Assembly: GCA_964371615.1 (NCBI GenBank)
Contig: CAYJMS010000002.1
Location: forward strand, 186,001-250,000
Length of the DNA: 64,000 nt
Origin: SpSt-333 sp964371615
GTDB taxonomy: Bacteria > Bacteroidota > Ignavibacteria > UBA10030 > UBA8401
Direction of reading: 5' to 3'
Position numbers and translations under genes: made by a program. The notes under the pieces are model-generated. The model had not been told where the DNA came from. It saw nothing but the letters and a program-made list of their open reading frames with translations, and did not search any database. This document shows, piece by piece, positions 1 through 7,678 of this stretch (position 1 is the stretch's first letter; every line of letters begins with the position of its first letter).

Positions 1-28
1 TTAATCATACACAAACATCAAAAGAATT

Positions 29-907
29 ATGAAAAATCTACTAATCCCATTTTGCTTTATATTTATTTTAGTAATCGGTTGTAACTCAACGAAAAATGAT
101 GATCCAGCTGAAAGTGTTCGAATTATGAAGTACAGTGGTCTGGGACCGCCTCCCGGGTTAAATAGTATGTCTATGGCCGCTGCAGGCACTGGGAAAAATT
201 CAATTGCTAATTTCCAGTCCCAAAGGCTTATCATTAAAACAGGGACTATTTCTATAGAGGTAATTAATTATGATACTGCTGCAATAATACTGCAAACAAT
301 CGTTAACAAACTTAATGGTTATACCGTTTCCTCAAGTACGGATTTCGAGGACAATTATAGGAAAACAGGTAGGATCGTAGTTAGAATTCCATCAAACACT
401 TTTGAGGATATTCTTTCTGAAATATCTGCCTTATCTTCGAAAGTATTGAGTACATCTGTGCAAGGAAATGATGTAACTGAAGAATATTACGATTTATCGG
501 CTCGTTTGGAGAATAAGAAAAGAATAGAGATGCGCTATAGAGAAATATTAAAATCAGCAAAATCTGTGGAAGATATTTTGTCGGTAGAGAAATATTTAGG
601 TGAAACAAGAGAAGAAATTGAAAGTCTTGAGGGGCGAAAACGTTTCTTAAATGATCGAATTACACTCTCTACGATTACTATAAATTTGCGTGAACCGCAA
701 CCAACTGTAGAAAATGAAGAAGAGAGTTTTTGGGGTAAAATCGGAAGAGGATTCCGTCGAGGTTTGTATGGCTTTGGAGATGTGTTTGCTTACAGCATCA
801 CAATTATCATTTCTTCAATTCCCGCGATTGTCTTGTTATACGGAATGATATTTGCGACGATATTAATAATAAAAAGATACCGGACACGAAAAAGTAAACA
901 ATCATAG
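29..907 (+). CDS. DUF4349 domain lipoprotein
   Basis: A 292-residue protein of the DUF4349 family, anchored in the envelope. A lipoprotein signal ends in the lipobox V-I-G-C with Cys18. The middle (about residues 60-220) carries the family pattern: a beta-rich segment, the GRIVVRIP strand, and a charged helical hairpin around YYDLSARLENKKRIEMRYREIL that should form a coiled coil. A single membrane helix lies at about 252-281, followed by a basic tail, so the protein is probably tied to the membrane at both ends. The molecular function of the family is unknown. The upstream sequence has only a weak ribosome site, and the gene is the first of a run of spaced small same-strand genes. Family assignment is confident; the role is not. 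Confidence 0.82.
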   Translation: MKNLLIPFCFIFILVIGCNSTKNDDPAESVRIMKYSGLGPPPGLNSMSMAAAGTGKNSIANFQSQRLIIKTGTISIEVINYDTAAIILQTIVNKLNGYTVSSSTDFEDNYRKTGRIVVRIPSNTFEDILSEISALSSKVLSTSVQGNDVTEEYYDLSARLENKKRIEMRYREILKSAKSVEDILSVEKYLGETREEIESLEGRKRFLNDRITLSTITINLREPQPTVENEEESFWGKIGRGFRRGLYGFGDVFAYSITIIISSIPAIVLLYGMIFATILIIKRYRTRKSKQS

Positions 908-1082
908 TCGCTGCAACCGCCTAACACGTTACTGCGCCCGCCGAAGGTCTACGACTCGTAGGGCGAGCAAGAACCCACGTGGAGGGACGCGCGGCGAAAC
1001 GAGTGCGCGAAACAAGTTTTCACAAAGAATAAGTTGCAACGCTGTCACTAAAATAAATCAACAGTTCAGCACGCGCAGAGCA
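908..1082. other. GC-rich intergenic with attC-like left core
   Basis: No gene is seen here. A GC-rich stretch follows the first gene. GCCTAAC at 919-925 fits the left core RYYYAAC of integron attC sites, and a short inverted repeat (CTACG-ACT-CGTAG inside CGCCC/GGGCG) follows at about 935-965. A matching right core GTTRRRY was not found, so a complete attC cannot be claimed. Confidence 0.3.
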
Positions 1083-1181
1083 AACGGAAACTGTGAGATT
1101 CTACCACACGCGGCTTACCTGTCCCCGCCCGCCTGTGGCGTTCGGGCGGGCGCCGCGCTGTTTGGCGGAGATTCAGTCCTT
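1083..1181. repeat. 99-base inverted-repeat element, copy A
   Basis: This element is about 85 of 99 bases identical, without any gap, to the one at 1592-1690. The core hairpin pairs CCCGCCCG with CGGGCGGG around an 11-base loop. It is flanked by CGCGGC/GCCGCG and by weakly complementary outer arms (ACTGTGAG... against ...GATTCAGT). It lies 41 bases before the next start codon. Such a large bulged stem resembles folded attC sites or a transcript-processing element. Confidence 0.75.
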
Positions 1182-1222
1182 AAGCCAGCGTATCAATAAA
1201 CACAATACTCTCAAGGAGTTGT

Positions 1223-1576
1223 ATGAACAAATTTATTATGTTCGCATTATTGGTTACTATCTCGTTTTGTTATACTCAAAATAAAGACCGAGACAGTTTA
1301 AAAGTCAAAAATATTCAACCATTACCATTAAATGATACTGAAAACACTGCTAAATATATTAAGAATGATAAAAGTGACAAAGAAATAACTTCAACCAAGA
1401 ATGTATCAAATCTAATCCCAAAACAATGGGTGTATACAATTGGTCGAATATACGATTCACAGGATAATTTTGATGACCTAAATCAAAAAGGTGAAAAAGG
1501 ATGGGAATTAGTCTCTGCAGTATATTATGCTGAGAATAAATATCTTTTATGTATCTATAAAAAACCTATTTATTAA
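1223..1576 (+). CDS. secreted DUF4177-like small protein
   Basis: A 117-residue protein with an N-terminal hydrophobic signal (about residues 1-18), a low-complexity Asn/Lys/Thr-rich linker, and a C-terminal segment (about 68-117). That segment matches the DUF4177 pattern: W-x-Y near its start, then LNQKGEKGWELVSA, then a closing strand ending in YKK. The function of the family is unknown. A good AAGGAG site sits seven bases before the ATG. Base composition is strongly AT-rich, unlike the chromosome after 7.8 kb, and GC-rich elements A and B flank the gene. The DUF4177 call rests on the short KGWELV region only. Confidence 0.7.
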   Translation: MNKFIMFALLVTISFCYTQNKDRDSLKVKNIQPLPLNDTENTAKYIKNDKSDKEITSTKNVSNLIPKQWVYTIGRIYDSQDNFDDLNQKGEKGWELVSAVYYAENKYLLCIYKKPIY

Positions 1577-1591
1577 ATATTAGCACTGGTT

Positions 1592-1690
1592 AACAGAAAC
1601 TGAAATATTCTCCACCACGCGGTTTACCTGTCCCTGCCCGCCTGTGGCGTTCGAGCGGGCGCCGCGCTGTTTGGGGGAGTTCCAGTCCAT
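1592..1690. repeat. 99-base inverted-repeat element, copy B
   Basis: Gapless partner of the element at 1083-1181, with about 14 substitutions. The core arms read CCTGCCCG and CGAGCGGG; the outer arms differ from copy A on both sides yet remain roughly complementary. It begins shortly after the stop of the DUF4177-like gene and ends 17 bases before the next start codon, the same placement as copy A. Confidence 0.75.
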
Positions 1691-1707
1691 TAGTCAACTC
1701 AAATTGT

Positions 1708-2469
1708 ATGAATCCAAATATTTCTTATATACCGGCAATTATAATTATATGGTCATTAACTTTAAGCAGTTGTTCTAACAACTCTAAAAGTGATCATACA
1801 ATACCCCATAAAGACACACTCAATATCGTTTCGGATAATCACGTTGCAACCTTACCGAATGGCTTAACTTATTTTGATGCCGAAACAGAAGATCTTTTTA
1901 TCGGTATAATCTCCTCCAATGAATTACTTTTTCCGCTTGCGAGACTTCATTCTGACTCAATATTGATGAACCCCTGGACAGAAATGTGGATTTATGGAGA
2001 CCATCATATACTGGATAAAAGCATACCGAAAGAGTGGTATTTTTATTCTCACACTAATGACTCCGGCGGTGCGATAATAAGTGTAAACGGAGTAAAAATT
2101 GCTGAGTTTGCTTGCTTGATGAATTGGGTTGTCACCTTTACCGAAGTACCATCCTCGGATTCAGATAGCACATTTTTTGGATCAGACATTGGTTTTGCGT
2201 TTAATCGTCCCATGAAGCAATTATCAGATTCAGAAATGACGGCAAATAAACACCGGTTTGCTAAAGTCAAAACCTCGCTTCGGTTAATTGATAATGATGT
2301 CGATGGCGAATCTCGCATACACTATACAGACAAAATGTATTTTCATTGGCACCAGTCTATTATCGGTATAATTGAAGTTCGTGGATATGAAAGCATGTCA
2401 TTGCTCCTATTTCAGCTTGATTCAAATGGTATCAACCAGTCACTCAAAGTTGGGCTTGGTGGTTGTTAA
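1708..2469 (+). CDS. lipoprotein of unknown function
   Basis: I do not recognise this 253-residue protein. It begins with a lipoprotein signal whose lipobox L-S-S-C places the acylated Cys at residue 22, followed by a Ser/Asn/His-rich linker, so it should sit on a membrane facing the periplasm. The body is mixed alpha/beta with many aromatic residues (WTEMWIYGDHH, KMYFHWHQS). It ends in Gly-Gly-Cys, a second cysteine that could be functional. No clear ribosome site precedes the ATG, which starts directly after repeat element B. The next gene follows after 30 bases with no element between, so the two may travel together. Confidence 0.72.
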   Translation: MNPNISYIPAIIIIWSLTLSSCSNNSKSDHTIPHKDTLNIVSDNHVATLPNGLTYFDAETEDLFIGIISSNELLFPLARLHSDSILMNPWTEMWIYGDHHILDKSIPKEWYFYSHTNDSGGAIISVNGVKIAEFACLMNWVVTFTEVPSSDSDSTFFGSDIGFAFNRPMKQLSDSEMTANKHRFAKVKTSLRLIDNDVDGESRIHYTDKMYFHWHQSIIGIIEVRGYESMSLLLFQLDSNGINQSLKVGLGGC

Positions 2470-2499
2470 TTCATAGTAAGAAAGCGAGCACGAATCATA

Positions 2500-2874
2500 A
2501 TGAAATTATTTCTGCTTCTGTTCTTTATATTGAACGTACCGCTCAACTCTCAGACATTTACTGAACGCTATAATGTTCATTTACAGCGAATCGAATATTA
2601 TGATGTATCGGGAATTCTCACCGGATATTCTAAAGAAGATTTAAAGTACAATCGCGTTATCTATTATGACAGCAGCGGTGTTGTGATCAAAACCTATCCG
2701 CAAACCGAGCTACTATTCGTTAAATCCGGGCTTGAAGACGAACTAAAACGACCCAATATCAGACGATGGAATTATTTGCATCAACGATACGAAGTGTTTG
2801 ACAGTCTCGGTCACGTCGTTGGTTATTACAAGTTCGACGGACTTTCACGATCGTGGGATTATTATAGGGAATGA
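2500..2874 (+). CDS. small secreted repeat protein
   Basis: A 124-residue protein of unknown function with a signal peptide (about residues 1-18, ending near LNSQ). The mature part contains three related segments of the form R-x-E/I-Y-Y-D-x-S-G-x(3)-G-Y, at about residues 29-43, 47-62 and 87-104. This recalls short MORN-like or YD-like beta-hairpin repeats. It follows the previous lipoprotein by 30 bases. No enzyme motif is visible. Confidence 0.65.
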   Translation: MKLFLLLFFILNVPLNSQTFTERYNVHLQRIEYYDVSGILTGYSKEDLKYNRVIYYDSSGVVIKTYPQTELLFVKSGLEDELKRPNIRRWNYLHQRYEVFDSLGHVVGYYKFDGLSRSWDYYRE

Positions 2875-3352
2875 TGGATAGAAGTATATGAGTATATGAG
2901 TATATGAGTAGTTGAGCAAATACGTAGGGCGGGCAATCTTGCCCGCCAAACATCTACACCCACCATTGAGTAGTTGAGCATGTTAAACAAATATATCGTT
3001 GCAATATTACAAGATTGCAAGATTACAAGATTGAAGAAACTGAACACAGAAGACTGAAGACGGAATACAGAAGTCAGAATAATGAAGAAATTTTGTAACT
3101 GAGAAATCTCGTAGGGCGGGCATTCTTGCCCGCCAAACATCTACACCCACCATTGAGTAGTTGAGCATGATAAACAAATATATCGTTGCAATATTACAAG
3201 ATTGAAGAAACTGAACACAGAAGACTGAAGACGGAATACAGAAGTCAGAATAATGAAGAAATTTTGTAACTGAGAAATCTCGTAGGGCGGGCATTCTTGC
3301 CCGCCAAACATCCCCACCCCCATTGAGTAGTTGAGCATGATAAACAAATATA
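2875..3352. repeat. tandem 171/187-base repeat array
   Basis: This gene-free stretch starts with octamer copies of the GTATATGA type (2884-2910). Two and a half direct repeats follow: 2923-3109 (187 bases), 3110-3280 (171 bases) and a partial unit to about 3372. Each unit opens with a hairpin GGCGGGCA-NTCT-TGCCCGCC and contains CATTGAGTAGTTGAG, TATCGTTGCAATATTACAAG and CAGAAGACTGAAGACGGA. The units are nearly identical. The 16-base length difference equals two extra CAAGATT(A/G) octamers in the first. Confidence 0.9.
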
Positions 3353-3490
3353 TCGTTGCAATATTACAAGATTTAAGTGTAAGGATGAATTATTAATGAT
3401 GAATGATAAATGCATAATGAGTAACGATTAACAATTAATGGTTAAAATAAAGCGACAGAAAACAGATGTCAGACGACAGATGGTAGATGA
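3353..3490 (+). repeat. composite word-repeat, copy 1
   Basis: Ordered blocks: TATCGTTGCA plus TTACAAGATT, then GTGTAAGGATGAATTA, then GATGAAT words, then GAGTAACGATTAA with ATGGTTAAAAT, then ACAGATG words. The same order recurs at 6488-6691 and 7153-7382, and in reverse complement at 53681-53868. Confidence 0.8.
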
Positions 3491-3496
3491 AAATAA

Positions 3497-3592
3497 GTCC
3501 AACGTTCGGGGGTGCGTGCTTACTGCAGGCGGGAGTGTACTTCCACCCTGTTTTTGGCGAGCCTTAGACCGGCAGCGGAGTTTTGGTCCTTT
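3497..3592. repeat. GC-rich inverted element C
   Basis: A GC-rich element in the position that A and B hold in front of other genes, but not clearly homologous to them. It opens with GTCCAAC (3497-3503), which fits the integron left core RYYYAAC. It ends with GTTTTGGTCC, which is only partly complementary and lacks a proper GTTRRRY. The inner region can fold (GGGAGTG against CTTCCACCC). The following gene starts about 20 bases downstream. Confidence 0.45.
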
Positions 3593-3613
3593 AAGTATTT
3601 TATAGGAGGAATT

Positions 3614-4117
3614 ATTAAACATATTACGATAGTATTTTCTTTACTTATTTTTGCCTGTTCCTCACAACAAAGCAAATATCCCAATGTTACAACCGAACAA
3701 CTATTATCGGACTTGACATGGGGGCTCGACTCCGCGACAGTCTGTAATATTTTGACAAATAATTATAAACTGCAATATTTGCGGGAAGAAAATCAAGGTG
3801 TACCTAGAAAGGTGTTCGTATTTTCCGGCGGTAAATTTAATGATGTAGAAACACAATGGTGGAAAGTATTATTCGTGCATGATAGTCTCTTCTTTGTGCA
3901 AATGACGGTTGCCAATGACGATCAGAAGCAGGTAAAACAGTCATTCAAAAAACTTTGTGAATTGAATGATGAGTTATTAGAGAAAGATAGTATTTCCACT
4001 TTGATCGAGCATCGATGGTATTATCAAAAAGAGGGAAAAAGAATAAGCAATATATTGCTTTCCGATTTTACCGATCATAATGCGTTTCCAATATTAATTT
4101 CCCGGGGAAGTTGGTAG
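3614..4117 (+). CDS. orphan lipoprotein, apparent ATT start
   Basis: Unrecognised protein of about 167 residues. The reading frame is open from an ATG at 3512, but that upstream part is encoded by repeat element C and gives an implausible peptide. A strong AGGAGG (3604-3609) stands four bases before ATT at 3614. Translation from there gives a textbook lipoprotein leader, (M)KHITIVFSLLIFAC, with lipobox Cys15. So the start is either a rare ATT codon or an ATG changed by mutation or sequencing error. The mature part has WGLDSATVCNIL and many aromatic residues; no known domain is seen. The gene is AT-rich like its neighbours. Confidence 0.6.
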   Translation: MKHITIVFSLLIFACSSQQSKYPNVTTEQLLSDLTWGLDSATVCNILTNNYKLQYLREENQGVPRKVFVFSGGKFNDVETQWWKVLFVHDSLFFVQMTVANDDQKQVKQSFKKLCELNDELLEKDSISTLIEHRWYYQKEGKRISNILLSDFTDHNAFPILISRGSW

Positions 4118-4202
4118 ATTTAATCATCGTCGACACAGGTTAGTAATGAATCTGCCCCCCCCTCTTACGTTTCGTTGAAGCACAAATACAAACGGAGGTG
4201 TT

Positions 4203-4532
4203 ATGAAAACATTCACAGTGCTTTCTATTGCAATAGCATTCATCGTTTCTGCATGCGATTTGACAAGCGACAATGCTATAGAACCGTTTTTCGACTCGAG
4301 CGTTGACAAAGTCGATATAACAATATCAGGAACTATTTCACACTTTACCATCGAAGGGGGCGGATATGCGATTAAGGGAGATTCCAGTCGGATGTATGAA
4401 GCAATAAACCTACCGGAACGCTTTCATAAAGATGGATTGAAGGTGCTTGTTGAAGCAAAATACAGAAATGATCTTGGAAGTTATATAATGATTGGACCGA
4501 TAATACAGATCCGAAGTATAAAACAACGATAG
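4203..4532 (+). CDS. small lipoprotein with GGGYAIKGD motif
   Basis: A 109-residue lipoprotein (lipobox V-S-A-C, Cys18) with a strong GGAGGTG ribosome site. The mature part reads as one small beta-barrel-like domain: a GTIS strand, then EGGGYAIKGD, then the pattern NLP-x(2)-F-x(2)-DGL-x-V, a basic AK-x-R strand, and a closing I-x-I strand. I have seen this arrangement in many small bacterial lipoproteins of unknown function. It is a stand-alone gene in the cassette-like block; a run of eight C residues lies just upstream at about 4147-4155. Confidence 0.7.
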   Translation: MKTFTVLSIAIAFIVSACDLTSDNAIEPFFDSSVDKVDITISGTISHFTIEGGGYAIKGDSSRMYEAINLPERFHKDGLKVLVEAKYRNDLGSYIMIGPIIQIRSIKQR

Positions 4533-4550
4533 ATAATTTGGGAAGACAGA

Positions 4551-4624
4551 AAAATGATGAATGCATAACGAGTGACGAGTAATGGTTAAAAGTTGTCAGA
4601 TACCAGATGACAGATAACAGATGC
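4551..4624 (+). repeat. composite word-repeat, copy 2 (partial)
   Basis: A shortened copy containing the GATGAATGC, AACGAGTGACGAGTAATGGTTAAAA and ACAGAT-word blocks in the usual order. The leading CAAGATT block is absent. Confidence 0.7.
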
Positions 4625-4679
4625 AATGTATATATAATGCCGCTGGTCAGGAATCAAGTGCTACATACATTAGTATGAT

Positions 4680-5087
4680 TTGGTTCCATGCTGGATGGTT
4701 TTCTTTTTTAATGTCAGGGCAGCCAAACAGAGTTTAGGTGCAAGAAGTTGTGGAAAGGATTTGACTCACTTTTTTGAATATAAAGCAAATACTGACGGTG
4801 CTTTCGATCAAACGGCAATCGTTGCATCGTCCATTGAAAACGGCCACCATGCGCTTTTGCTCGACAGCACGACGTTGCCGCGGGAGTTCTTCGATCTTAG
4901 CAGCGGTGTACTGGGTGCATTAGTCCATCGTCTTACACTCTATGACATCCGTATGGCAGTCGTCATTCCGGATACCACCGTGTACTCGCGACCGTTTCAG
5001 GATTTTATTAAAGAAGCAAACCGGGGCAAGCAGTTCTATTTTGCGCCAACGCGAGAGAAAGCGGTTAACCGGCTGGAGAAAGCCTAA
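4680..5087 (+). CDS. DUF4180-like protein, N-terminus doubtful
   Basis: The last ~85 residues match DUF4180: HALLLDSTTLPREFFDLSSGVLG, then LYDIRMAVVIPD, then FKEANRG-type FIKEANRGKQFYF, then a short C-terminal helix. The N-terminal ~40 residues (MVPCWMVFFFNVRAAKQ...) do not look like the usual DUF4180 beginning, and no ribosome site precedes the ATG. The gene may be truncated at its 5-prime end, may start at an internal non-ATG codon, or may be fused to repeat sequence. The conserved part is richer in GC than the gene before it. The function of DUF4180 is not established. Confidence 0.55.
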   Translation: MVPCWMVFFFNVRAAKQSLGARSCGKDLTHFFEYKANTDGAFDQTAIVASSIENGHHALLLDSTTLPREFFDLSSGVLGALVHRLTLYDIRMAVVIPDTTVYSRPFQDFIKEANRGKQFYFAPTREKAVNRLEKA

Positions 5088-5119
5088 TAAATATATCAAT
5101 AATTTTATATTTTAATAAT

Positions 5120-6355
5120 ATGATCAAACCTGCTATGATGAATAGAATCAAAATTACAGGCATCATTTCAATTTTATTTATTCAATTAAATCCATTATTT
5201 GCTCAATGGATTCCGGCCAACGGATTGGATGGACATACAATTACCTCGTTTACTCATTCGGGAGAAGTGCTTTTTGCCGGTTCCTCAGGCGGCGGCGTTT
5301 ATCGTTCCACCGACGACGGGGCGAATTGGGAACCGGTAAATAACGGATTACCAGGGTTAATTGTTTGGGCGCTTGCCGGCAATGATTCTCTGGTATTTGC
5401 CGGTACACATGAAAATGGATTATTTATTTCTTCCAATGCGGGTACGAGCTGGGCGCCAACCGGATTGATTGATACAACGGTATTAGCACTGGCACTTTCC
5501 GATTCTAATCTTTTTGCTGGAAATATAGGCGGGATTTTTCATTCCACCGATTTTGGCAATACATGGAGTTCCGTCAATCAGGGATTAGACAGTTTTCGTG
5601 TCGGATCATTGGCAATCGTTGACACAAACGTCTTTGCGGGAGGATTGGACGGAGGGGTGTATCTCTCAACGGATAACGGCAAACAATGGATAAAAAGAAG
5701 TAACGGATTACCGGATGATGAAGGGATCTATTCTTTTGCCGTTTTCACGGACAGTATGGACAATATAAATCTTTATGCCGGTGTGCACGATGTGTACCAT
5801 ACTTCAAATAACGGCGAAAGTTGGAGTGCAGACAATACCGGATTACCAAGTACTATAATGGCAGCTTTGGCGGTATACGATACACTCCTTTTTGTCGGAA
5901 CCGGAAATGGTGTTTTTCTTTCGACAGACGGAACACATTGGATCAATCGGAATAAAGGAATGGAGCAAACCTATATTTCATCCCTCATCGTTTCCGGCAG
6001 CAACATCGTTGCCGGGGCTTCCGGATCTAACATTTTCATACGGTCACTATCGAATATCGCATCAGTCGGAATAACAAATACAGGACTATTGCCGCAATTC
6101 GAGCTTCATCAAAACTATCCCAATCCGTTCAATCCGATAACGAACATCTCCTATTCCCTCTCCAAACGGTCATTTGTTTCTTTACGAATTTACGATATCC
6201 TCGGCAATGAAATTGCTGCACTGCTCACCGGGGAACGCGCTCCGGGAAGGTACACACAGCAATGGGATGCATCGGTATTTCCCACAGGCGTATATTATTA
6301 TCGCCTGCAGGTTGAAAATACATTTGAAACAAAAAAATTGTTGCTGTTGAAATAA
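5120..6355 (+). CDS. T9SS cargo protein with BNR-type propeller
   Basis: A 411-residue secreted protein. A signal peptide ends near residue 29 (LFAQ). Residues ~40-320 contain at least six Asp-box/BNR-like repeats of the form (V/I)(Y/F)xSTDxGxxW, for example GVYRSTDDGANW and GIFHSTDFGNTW, each followed by an NxGL turn; these should build a beta-propeller. The C-terminus (~330-411) is a type A type IX secretion sorting domain: QNYPNPFNP, a LRIYDILGNEIA strand, GxYTQQWDA, GVYYYRL, and a LLLLK end. It should be exported by the machinery that includes PorU and PorV at 38-43 kb. The start may also be the ATGs at 5135 or 5138. No binding target can be inferred. Confidence 0.85.
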   Translation: MIKPAMMNRIKITGIISILFIQLNPLFAQWIPANGLDGHTITSFTHSGEVLFAGSSGGGVYRSTDDGANWEPVNNGLPGLIVWALAGNDSLVFAGTHENGLFISSNAGTSWAPTGLIDTTVLALALSDSNLFAGNIGGIFHSTDFGNTWSSVNQGLDSFRVGSLAIVDTNVFAGGLDGGVYLSTDNGKQWIKRSNGLPDDEGIYSFAVFTDSMDNINLYAGVHDVYHTSNNGESWSADNTGLPSTIMAALAVYDTLLFVGTGNGVFLSTDGTHWINRNKGMEQTYISSLIVSGSNIVAGASGSNIFIRSLSNIASVGITNTGLLPQFELHQNYPNPFNPITNISYSLSKRSFVSLRIYDILGNEIAALLTGERAPGRYTQQWDASVFPTGVYYYRLQVENTFETKKLLLLK

Positions 6356-6777
6356 AATAAACATATTTCGTTGCACGATTACAAGATTTGGGTGTAAGGA
6401 AGAATTGTGAATGATGAATGATGAATGGAAGTAGTTGAGTAGTTGAGTAGTTGAGTAGTTGAGTAGTTGAGAGTTATATACAAATATATCGTTGCAAAAT
6501 TACAAGATTGCAAGATTTTGGGTAAGGATGATTTATAAAAGATGAATTATGAATGATGAATGCGTAACGAGTAACGATTAATGGTTAAAATGAAGCGACA
6601 GACAACAGATTCCAGATAACAGTAGTCAGAGGTCAGACGACAGATTTCAGATTGTCAATACCAAAAAACCAATAACCAATTACCAATTACCCCGCCAAAA
6701 GGTGGAGCACGGCGGGCAAGCAATTACTAATTACCAATCCCATTGTGTGAGAACCTATTACTGAAAGGATATAACGA
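6356..6777 (+). repeat. composite word-repeats (copy 3 and partial copy)
   Basis: No gene. A partial copy at 6368-6425 (TTACAAGATT, GTGTAAGGAAG, GATGAAT words) runs into about five tandem GTAGTTGA octamers (6429-6470). A full copy follows at 6488-6691: CAAGATT words, GGTAAGGATGATTTAT, GATGAATGCG, GTAACGAGTAACGATTAATGG, ACAGAT words, ACCAATTACC words. The end carries CCCGCC/GGCGGG arms (about 6692-6718) before the ribosome site of the next gene. Confidence 0.85.
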
Positions 6778-7044
6778 ATGAGAAAAGACCTGTTTATTGT
6801 TGGTGCACGATTATTAGGACTATGGGTGTTAATCAGCGCCATGAATCCATTCTTCTCTTTGGCAGCAACATTTTTCATTAAAGCGCAGGCCCCGTCATAC
6901 TTTCAAATAACCAATATATTAAATGGACTATTGCATGCTGCTGTCGGTCTGTTATTTCTATTTAGAACGAATAATTTATACAATTATTTAGAGCGGATCT
7001 TGAATAAAGATGAAGTGCGTCGTGAGGAGAAAACTGGAGAGTAA
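6778..7044 (+). CDS. small two-helix membrane protein
   Basis: An 88-residue protein of unknown function with two predicted membrane helices (about residues 8-34 and 46-66). It ends in a charged, mainly soluble tail (YLERILNKDEVRREEKTGE). An AAGGA site lies eight bases before the ATG. It stands alone between two composite repeat blocks. No residues point to transport or catalysis. Confidence 0.6.
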   Translation: MRKDLFIVGARLLGLWVLISAMNPFFSLAATFFIKAQAPSYFQITNILNGLLHAAVGLLFLFRTNNLYNYLERILNKDEVRREEKTGE

Positions 7045-7410
7045 TTAAATCATAATTTTGTGATTTGTTGATTTTTTGATTTTCTGATTTGTTCCAAGAA
7101 AGCGTAAACCGCAAAGGGCGCAAAGATGTTGCAAAGGGCGCAATGATAAATGATTGCAAATTATAAGAATGCAAGATTTCAAGATTTATATGTAAGGATG
7201 ATTTATGAATTATGAATGATGAATGCGTAATGAGTAACGATAAACGATTAATGGTCAAAATAAAACGACTGAAAATAGAGAACAGATGTCAGTTATAAAA
7301 TGACAGATTTCAGATGACAAACAACAGATTACCAATGACCAATGACTTATGACCAATTCCTAATTCCCAATTCCTAATTCCTTTTCCCCTATCCTTTTGT
7401 GTTTTTGTGG
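7045..7410 (+). repeat. composite word-repeat, copy 4
   Basis: After a stretch of TTTGTGATTTGTTGATTTT words and a GCGCAAAG direct repeat (7100-7142), a full composite copy runs from 7153 to 7382. Its blocks are GCAAGATTTCAAGATTT, TGTAAGGATGATTTATG, GATGAATGCG, GAGTAACGATAAACGATTAATGG, ACAGATG words, and CCAATGA/CCTAATTC words. No gene is seen. Confidence 0.8.
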
Positions 7411-7661
7411 CAGCTTTTGTTTTTGGACGGATCTGAAGATCCGGGCTCTTGAATATAGACCAACAATCTTCTACATTACCTATACACTGCTGTGTGAGGA
7501 GAATTACCGGCATTGTATAATCCTTCAATCCTCAAAGAGTTAGCGCCTGTGGTATAAACCGCCTCTTCACATGATTGAGATTTTCGATCGGTTATTTCCC
7601 AAATTTTGGAAAACAGGACCTTATCAGGATAAAAAACTCGGGAATTTGGGCTTTTTTAGAA
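7411..7661. other. gene-free leader of the kor region
   Basis: This stretch holds a small hairpin GGATC-TGAA-GATCC (7428-7441) and a near-symmetric dyad centred in TTTCCCAAATTTTGG (7596-7614). The dyad lies about 50 bases before the candidate sigma-54 promoter and could be an activator site. A 37-codon frame from 7574 has no ribosome site and is not called. Confidence 0.35.
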
Positions 7662-7678
7662 TTGGCTCGGCTTTTGCA
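7662..7678 (+). promoter_or_regulatory. candidate sigma-54 promoter for korAB
   Basis: TTGGCTCGGCTTTTGCA matches the RpoN consensus TTGGCACG-N4-TTGCW at every defined base but one. The invariant GG (7664-7665) and GC (7676-7677) are spaced exactly 12 bases apart. Transcription would start near 7689, giving a leader of about 168 bases before korA. Confidence 0.55.

Noticed and set aside
1093..1284. 63-codon frame through repeat element A
   Set aside because: Encoded by the repeat itself and running out of frame into the DUF4177-like gene, which has its own AAGGAG and signal peptide.
2923..3372. Possible CRISPR array
   Set aside because: Only two and a half units of 171-187 bases, without 20-50 base repeats alternating with unique spacers, and no cas gene.
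3512..3613. N-terminal extension of the lipoprotein at 3614
   Set aside because: Lies in element C, gives an implausible Arg/Cys-rich peptide, and would bury the lipoprotein leader.
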